From: Catonia carolina
Lineage: Eukaryota > Arthropoda > Insecta > Hemiptera > Achilidae
DNA: 64,000 nt
Reading direction: 5' to 3'
NCBI GenBank assembly: GCA_035578175.1
Contig: JAQMRL010000010.1
Coordinates: 34,294,784-34,358,783, forward strand
Shown: positions 57,020 to 64,000 of the stretch, one piece after another
Numbering within the stretch: position 1 is the first letter of the stretch
How the letters are laid out: every line of letters begins with the position of its first letter
The notes under the pieces: model-generated
Told to the model about the DNA's origin: nothing
The model's database searches: none
The model's input: only the letters and a program-made list of their open reading frames with translations
Position numbers and translations under genes: made by a program

Positions 57020-57585
57020 AAATATATTTTGAATAAAAATTATTTTAAGTACAACGCTAAACTAAGCGTTGTACAAAAAATGTGTGACATTTAAGTTGTA
57101 GGTTATATTAATGTTCTACAACTTTGGTTACACACAAGTTTGTTCTGGAACGCATATTAAGGTCATAACCTTAAAAAAAAAACATATTTTCCCACGTGAG
57201 CACAGCCACTCCAAGAATTTCAGAAGACATGGCACTTACCGTAGCTTATAGACCATAAAGATTCAGTAAATGAAGCGATTTTTTAAAAGTCGTAGTAGCT
57301 ATTTTTGAAAAAATTGCATAAAAATGAAAAATTGCACGAATAAACTACTATTTTGGAATGACCGATTTTGATGAAAATGTTCGTGTCGGGTCCTCGTATG
57401 ATTAAAATCCAAGTTTCAACATCGTGCGATAAACTATTCTTGAGATATTTCGTTCACACACAGACAAATCGCTAAAAATATGTTTCTTGAGTTCAGAAGA
57501 CCTGAAAACGTGTTTATCCGGTGAAAACTGGATTTTGGAAAATCGTCATGAAAACAACATTTTCCTTCTATATATAATTATATAA
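57020..57585 (-). mobile_element. Rep-B copy 7, 5' half
   Basis: On the complement it keeps CGATTTTCCAAAATCCAGTT, TTCACCGGATAAACACG, TTTTTAGCGATTTGTCTGTG (short TG site), ATATCTCAAGAATAG, GACACGAACATTTTCATC, GGTAAGTGCCATGTC. Its 3' quarter is missing. Confidence 0.87.
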
Positions 57586-57596
57586 AGCAATGGAAA

Positions 57597-57822
57597 CTTC
57601 TCTCTCTTCCTCTCCCTCCCCCACCTTCCTCCTTTATCTCACTTCAACATCCTTTCTATGTACCCCTTCCTTAGCTCTCTCTCCCCCTCTCGCCACTACT
57701 CCTTTCTCCTCCTCCCACCGATACTCTTATGTCCCTTCCTCTCCCATCTCTCTCCCTTTTCTCACCCGCTCACTTACCCCCATTCTACCTTTTCCTCTTC
57801 CTTACTCTCTCTCTGTATTTAA
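57597..57822 (+). repeat. Polypyrimidine tract
   Basis: About 225 bp of C/T-dominated sequence (CTCTCTTCCTCTCCCTCCCC and similar), producing an artefactual Ser/Pro/Leu ORF. Its length and strand bias are unusual in this AT-rich window. Confidence 0.9.
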
Positions 57823-58509
57823 GTGAGAACATGTCTTCTATACATTCTTTCTAATATTATAATTTAATTATTTTTACTTAATTTAACGACGATTTTTGTG
57901 ATAGTTAAATATTTTTTGACTATTAGTATAATCTTAAATATTTAACTCAGATCAGGTAATAACTTTCATGTCTCTATCACGAATTTATTACATGAATTCC
58001 AAATATATATATGAGCTTTGCTATACAATTGAATTTACATTTATATACAGAGAATACACACCAGGAAGTTATTGGAACTTAGCGTCATGTAAGTTACAGA
58101 AAATCAAATCTTAAAATAAATATCGTAAAGTTAACTAATCTTTTATTCTATTGGACAACAAAAATGATTAATGACAAATCGATGTTGGCCATAGCTTTTG
58201 ATATTTAAATAAATTTAGCATTTTATAAACATAATACTGTATTTTGAATTTTATAGATTCAGGAAAAATACCGTAGACTGCGATACAGCATCATTCAGAG
58301 TGCATTGATCTTTTGACCTGATGTAATAACAAAATATGAAGTGGATGTAATATATTCCATTTGTTCAATACATCGAAATAATAAATAGATGTATACTATT
58401 CATTTTTGACAAATTGTCAATTTTAGATAAATGTAAAATAAATAGTTCATTAATTTTTTTTCATCTAGCGAATATGTTAGTAGAACAAGAAACTGTATTA
58501 ATATTCACA
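57823..58509. other. AT-rich stretch, nothing seen
   Basis: No feature was recognised. Confidence 0.45.
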
Positions 58510-59024
58510 CAGTCTGTCGTAAACAAAAAATCTGATGTGAAACACTTACACAAATTTCTCTTGCCAATGAAAATAATGAACATAATATGTTCATTAATCG
58601 CAAAATTACTAATGTTAGTGCTAATTACTAAATAATAATCGCAAAATTACTAATGTTAGGTTATATTATAACCTAACATTAGTAATAAACCATTTTAAAA
58701 ATGCATAAATGTAGCCGCAATCTTAAAAATAACAATTTTTATAAGAAAGCACACCCTCCCCAAGAATTTCAGCAGACATGGCGCCTACGCTATCATGTAG
58801 AGCATAAATAATTTAGTAAATGAGATGATTTTAAAAAATCGTAAGAGCCGTTTTTGAGATAATCGCAAAAATGTTAAAAGTGACACGAATGAACGACTAC
58901 TTCCGGTTGACCGATTTTGATAAAAACGTTCGTGTCGAGTTCTATAGTGGTAGGCCTACCTAACTTAAGTTTCAAGTTTCAACTTCGTACGATATTCCGT
59001 TCTTGAGATATTATGTTCACGCAC

Positions 59025-59062
<38 letters not shown>

Positions 59063-59188
59063 CAATCGCTAAAAACATGTTTTTTTTTTTGGAAAAACTT
59101 GTATATTCGGTGAAAACTCGATTTTGAAAAATCGACATGAAACAATACTTTCCTTTGTATCATATCGGCAAGAGAAAGTAAAAAAGGG
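58510..59188 (-). mobile_element. Rep-B copy 8, internally deleted
   Basis: Both ends are kept (GTGTTTCACATCAGATTTTT at the low end, ACTTTCTCTTGCC at 59179-59167). The middle third is lost and replaced by the palindrome at 58647-58685. The CA site is at 59021-59060, next to ACCAATCGCTAAAAACATG. Confidence 0.9.
58647..58685. repeat. 39-bp perfect palindrome in Rep-B copy 8
   Basis: Arms TTACTAATGTTAGGTTATA and TATAACCTAACATTAGTAA are exact complements around one T. AATCGCAAAATTACTAATG is also present upstream (58597), giving a short direct duplication. Confidence 0.95.
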
Positions 59189-60440
59189 CGAAACATTTTC
59201 TAATTATTCCTGATAATAGCAAATTCTCCATTGACTCGTGAGAAGAAAACTTTAACAAACTAATGAAAATCAATCCTATTTCCCTATGCTTCAAACTTCT
59301 TGGAACACCGGTATGTATACAAATAATAATATTTATGATAACCTTGCCTTGTAGAAATTTGACACTTAAACTGTGAATAAATATTCAAAACTAACTACCT
59401 AATGACTCTACAATGTTATTTATAATTCTTAACAAAAATATGAATAACAATTACTTAATTTAAATTTTGAATTAACATTTAGCTTCAAAAATGTTATCAT
59501 TGTACCAGTAAATATTTGCATGAAATACCTTGAAGTATAAATAATAACCTTAGCTACATGAACAAATTAATAAAACACAAAATAATTTCTTAGCAGTGAA
59601 TTTATAACGTGAATTTTTTGCTTGAATTAACTTAAATGTATGGAATTAAATTTGCAATTTATATGAAGTACGGTACTGCAGAATGCATGTTATTAAATGA
59701 AAATGGAACTAAGTTGAAACCGAGTCATATAAATATTATTTCACAAATACATAACATTGCAGTATATCAAATTTCATATTGTTTAACTTTGACACATTTG
59801 TATTAGTTGGTAGACCCGTAATAAATAAATAAAACAATTCATTTTGTTCAGTTCAGAATTATAAATTTTAATTAATTAAATTCTTATAAATATTTGCAAT
59901 ATAATAGGACTGTTATTTTTAATAACTATGAATATTTTTGCAAATTTAAATAATTTCATAAATAAAAAATTGAATTAAAGTCTGTCAATAATTCATATAC
60001 TTTTAAAAAATTTTACGCTTTCACTATTCTACATTTTTAATGAAAGGGTAATGAACTTTGTCTGTCACATCAATTTTTTTAACTACAGAACAAAATTTAC
60101 AATCTGTCTGCGCAGGGAAATAAGGGAAGTTTAACAAATTTTTTTTAAGCTACAAAACCCGTTAAATTTTAACAAAATTCTGCTCCGATGAAATAATAAA
60201 ACACTATACATATTAAAATTAAAAATTAAAAGTTGAAATGTTAAATTTATAATTTATTATCTCCACATAGCATCTATGGAAGACCTTGTCCTCTTTTTTC
60301 TACCCGTGGTCCATTTTCAAATAACATTATTTCACCTTTCGTCGGTTTGTCTTTCATTGCTCATTCATTTTCATTTTTTTAGCTAATATTTTGTACATTG
60401 TCATCCACTTTAGTACCTTATAAGTCAACTTATTTTAATA
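59189..60440. other. AT-rich stretch without recognisable gene
   Basis: Nothing was recognised. Confidence 0.5.
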
Positions 60441-60705
60441 ACAAGCTTGAATTTGAAAGTTGTTAAGTTTGTAGTTCAAAAACCAAGGTTTATGGTTACT
60501 CGAGTGACGATTTTGCCTTTGACTTTAACGAGTGGTAAAGGGGGGAAAGTATCAGTGCGCATGCGCGACTGCTTTGGTATCAGTTCGCCACCAAAACAAC
60601 GTAAACTATACTTAAATATACTAAAACAAAAAGTACATCGTGGAAACTTTTGTAGGTTAACTGTACAAGTATTTGTTACCGTAAACGGCAATGTCGATTG
60701 AACTG
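60441..60705. other. GC-richer patch with an unrecognised ORF
   Basis: A plus-strand ORF of 84 codons (60447-60701) and a minus-strand ORF (60476-60691) overlap. No family fits either. The patch holds the promoter-like words at 60556-60585. Confidence 0.35.
60556..60585 (+). promoter_or_regulatory. NRF-1/Ewg-type palindrome followed by an initiator-like word
   Basis: TGCGCATGCGCG (60556-60567) fits the palindromic site of NRF-1, whose insect homologue is Ewg. TCAGTT (60580-60585) fits the arthropod initiator TCAKTY. No TATA box lies at the right distance. Motifs alone do not prove a promoter. Confidence 0.35.
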
Positions 60706-60806
60706 TTCACAGTGCTGAATGAAATCTAATATGCAATGTAATAAAATGCTGTGAAGTTGAAGCTTAACAAAAATACCTCTCCGTGCCTATTAACAAAAGC
60801 TGTGGT

Positions 60807-60917
60807 CGAGCGGCTAACTACTGTGATGTTTCTCTTTCCACAATTCGTGAAGAAGATAGTTCTTCATCAACAGTTTTTTTGACACCTGGTAAAAAAAGGA
60901 AACGGTTATATCAATAA
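60807..60917 (+). pseudogene. Possible transposase N-terminal (HTH) relic
   Basis: RAANYCDVSLSTIREEDSSS, then STVFLTPGKKRKRLYQ-stop. Insect IS630/Tc1-like transposases have a helix-turn-helix segment (VSxSTIxRI) followed by a TPGKKR linker. Only 36 codons are present and no DDE part follows, so this is tentative. Confidence 0.35.
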
Positions 60918-63310
60918 GAAAGTGTTTCCGACATGTGAAACGTTATTACTGGTTTTGAAAGAAAGCCTAAATTTTAGTTGGAAATTTTGTATGTTAAGAA
61001 ACATTTCAAAGAAAATGGGGTTTAAGTGAAAAAAGTTACAGTCATAACAAATTATATTAACTGAAAGGCAACATGTGATTAACTAACGGTGCAATTGTAC
61101 GGTAGTAAAATATAGTGTCTCACTTTTGAGGTTGGCAGCACTGTGAGATTTATCTCCCCTTCCTCACAGCCAATCTAAACGTAAAAGGCACTCTCGTGAC
61201 TCACTACCTATATCAGACTGCATTACACTTATTTATTTACAATAATGTATAATCCCTCACTCATTAACTCACCAATCAATAATTTTTTAATTTCCTGGTT
61301 ACCTAGAGAGCTACGATTCGGCAGATATTTTTCTTAGTGGTTAAACAGCAAACATAAATCGTGTTTCTCAGAGGTAACAAAAGGGAGTATCTACCGTAAA
61401 AATTTATTTTATTATTTCACCAAAAACAAGTTGCAGTTTTAGAAATTTGCTTGATAATTCTTTCAGTGATTCATAGAAAAAGTCAAGCATTTGAATTTCA
61501 CCCACTTGCTCTTAGAGGGTCGAAAAGGTGTATTTATGAACATTTTATATTGGATATACTTAAAAATATTATCTAGAATAATTATTATTAGGAAACGGAA
61601 TGAAATAGGGCGAAATGATAAACAAATTTATATATTGCACCTCACTAAGGCTAGCAATAAACCGTGTGCAGCGTGGACACAGTACTGTATATTTATAAAC
61701 CAAATCTAAGTTTTATGGAGCTATGAAAAATATTTTGAGTTAATAAACAATTACGTTAATTTTTGTTTCTAACAGTATAGTTATTTAAATTCAAAATTTG
61801 CATGTAGATTTAAATATAGAATCTTTTTGATACTTTATCCATTATACATTAGACTGATTACAAAATCTTAATTAAATTCTATAGAATAATGTAATGAAAT
61901 TTAAATAAAAATTACGGAAAATTTAAAAGTGACAGAGTTTAAGGTAACCGTAATAAAGAAGAAAGATGTGATGTGGGATTGACGAATTGTTGCAATAACA
62001 CTTAGAAGGAGTATTTGGATTGAGGTTCATGGTGTTGTAGAAGGAGAGGACGATTGAAGGCAGGCAGCCCGGCAGAACATTTTCGAGAGGACATAAAGTT
62101 TACTGCGGACATAAAACCCAAAAACTGTTCGTTCCAACCAACCCCTCTTTGACCGGAATGTCCTTTTCAAACCTACATCGATAAAACTAACCTTCTACTG
62201 CTGTACTTAACCCCCTCCAAACTTCTCACCGCACTCTTCTTTTTCTCAGATCTTCTGGTTTACCCCGTTTTCCCCACACCGTATCCTCTTTTTAAGTTCA
62301 CTCCTTTAACGTCACTGTGTAGTAATTCTTGCTCGACTCGTGTTGCTTTTGGTTACTTTTTAATGATTTATAAATATTTCACCTCTTACTTGTATCTCCT
62401 ATTTCTTTACCCTCATTTCCATCCTTACATTTTCTCCCCCTTTTTTCACCGTGTCAGTTTAAATAAATAAATAATTTCTCAATTTGTTAATTAGTAAAGA
62501 AGATATCCGTCCGTCTTCCCCGTTTCCCTTTTATTGGTTGACATTCCAACTGCTACTCTAGAAAAGGAAACCTTGCCATTTATTACTTATTCAGCTGATA
62601 TTCAGTCATAAGGGAAAGTGTTATTCCTCTAACACAGTATCTCCGAATTACACTGTAAACAACGAGATATAATTAAGTAATGTAATTTAATTTTAAATCC
62701 CTTTCTTCAAAAGTTATATGTTGTCTTGTATGTATAGCCTATACGTAAATAACGAACAATAATTTTGCATACTATACTATCGGACATCTCTCAAGGTCTG
62801 TCAGAATATATAGTATTTCAGTTAAACCATCTCTGTCATACAGTTTTATTTCAAGGTTTTCTTGTTTACATCAAATTAAATAATATACCAGAACTCCATT
62901 ATCTGATTATCAACCCTCTACAAAATTAAAAGAATTACGAATTGTAACAACAAAGCCTAGGTTCTTTCGGAGTAATAAACAACAGATATGTTTTAAATTT
63001 ATAATAATTAATTATTTATCTACACAACGTGTCCACAACCACCAACTACCATTTGTACGCACAAGCACTATTAAAATAATCTAGAACTGGTTTCATAACG
63101 ACACCATTTCGAACGGCCCAAGAACACTTTCCATTCATAATTTAATTAACGACTATTTCACAACAAAGCAATTAACTGTTTTTATACCTGCGGTCTGATA
63201 GTTTTTCCAACAATCGAGAACATTGTAAATTGTCAATTCCTATTCAAAACTTTCCGTTATCCTTGTTCAATACAGACCACCTAATTTAATGCACAATTTT
63301 ATTACTGTTA
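60918..63310. other. AT-rich stretch with one pyrimidine-rich segment
   Basis: A 72-codon plus ORF (61491-61709) is unrecognised. 62140-62460 is pyrimidine-rich and ends in AAATAAATAAATAATTT, similar in form to a LINE tail, but no coding block could be read. Confidence 0.45.
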
Positions 63311-63313
63311 TTG

Positions 63314-63645
63314 TGTTGTTTAGGTCAGCAGCCGAAAGGCTGGTTTGAAACTCAAGAGGCTTTACTAAATAAAACGAGAAATGAGGTGGTTTACCAAGCC
63401 TTCCTCACTAAGTGAAAAAATGTGCTTATCAATATGCCAAGCTCAGTGAAAAACATCTATTTTCCACCCTGCAGATATTACACCTTCAATTCATTCACCT
63501 CAGGGTCTGGCTGTATAATAAAATTCTTTAATCCCAGTGGATATAACTCTGACTAGTGTCTTTTACATCTCTACCTCTTCTGTTCTTAAATTCTTCAGTC
63601 ATAAATAATTTGCTGACCATGTGATAAAAACATAATTATTATTTG
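63314..63645 (+). mobile_element. Rep-A copy 7
   Basis: It starts TTGTTTAGGTCAGCAGCCGA and keeps all landmarks to GTGATAAAAACATAATTATT; the CCACCTGCC end is missing. Confidence 0.9.
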
Positions 63646-64000
63646 TATAAAATGTATTACTAAAATTTATAACTATTTTATTACTAAAAACAATTTATTC
63701 CCTTAACCATTTCTAGAATATCACTCCACAATGTTATAATATTCAACATTAGTATGAAAAAAATGAAAAATTTATAACCTTTTTCTTGGTAGAGATTTTT
63801 GTAGTATTATTTTTGATAAATTATTCAAAAAAAATGTTATCAATGATTTCTTTTAATAAGTACACTACAGCACTTCTTGATACACATAAAAAACATTAAT
63901 TATGATAACGGAATACATTCCATATTAAATAATTTTGGTGCTTGAGATTGGTTAATCTTAAAATATCTTTAACAGAAAGGAAAACTTAGTTCAATTTTGT
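63646..64000. other. AT-rich end of window, nothing seen
   Basis: No feature was recognised. Confidence 0.5.

Noticed and set aside
57590..57826. 78-codon Ser/Pro/Leu ORF
   Set aside because: An artefact of the polypyrimidine tract.

Overview
The window looks like insect nuclear DNA: very AT-rich, no bacterial gene organisation, and packed with insect-type transposable elements. The mix (jockey-like and other LINEs, tRNA-headed SINEs, a mariner/Tc1-like element, a hAT element, a Helitron end, TIR MITEs) and the style of two repeat families suggest a hemipteran or related insect. That placement is inference. Only one short stretch looks convincingly like a host gene: a minus-strand signal-peptide exon with a good splice donor at 11479-11527. 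The rest is intergenic or intronic.

Layout. 1-6 kb: unannotated AT-rich DNA with a GC-richer patch at 2.5-3.25 kb. 6-8.1 kb: LINE remnants; the second (7006-8114) has a perfect 12-bp target-site duplication (TSD). 9.3-9.5 kb: C-terminus and 3' end of a Helitron. 11.5-11.8 kb: candidate first exon and 5' region of a secreted-protein gene. 12.3-13.2 kb: a 917-bp foldback element. 13.8-18.1 kb: a nested zone in which a LINE relic holds a SINE and a second LINE, then a SINE, a LINE with a 15-bp TSD, a hAT transposon carrying a Rep-A copy, and a LINE with an 11-bp TSD. 19.9-23.2 kb: a LINE, a partial Rep-B, and a 1735-bp element with 36-bp terminal inverted repeats (TIRs). 25-32.5 kb: four Rep-A copies, a LINE and a jockey end. 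34-36.4 kb: a TA-flanked MITE, a GC-rich patch with histone-type stem-loops, and a jockey LINE split by another LINE. 37-40.2 kb: a small unknown ORF, the best preserved LINE, and a Rep-B copy split by a LINE end. 40.9-41.6 kb: a 671-bp TIR MITE. 42.6-49.1 kb: LINE ends, a Rep-A plus two SINEs, and a mariner-like element with both ends. 50.5-59.2 kb: six Rep-B copies on both strands, one holding a 262-bp (TG)131 tract. 59-64 kb: mostly unannotated, with a possible transposase relic, a promoter-like site and a last Rep-A copy.

Two non-coding families dominate: Rep-A (about 380 bp, seven copies) and Rep-B (about 1-1.2 kb, eight copies, with a GT microsatellite at a fixed internal position). Nearly all coding traces are broken transposon genes; reverse-transcriptase fragments fall into several LINE lineages, labelled here LINE-a to LINE-e and jockey (local labels, not database names). 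No CRISPR array, rRNA, functional tRNA gene or bacterial feature was seen.
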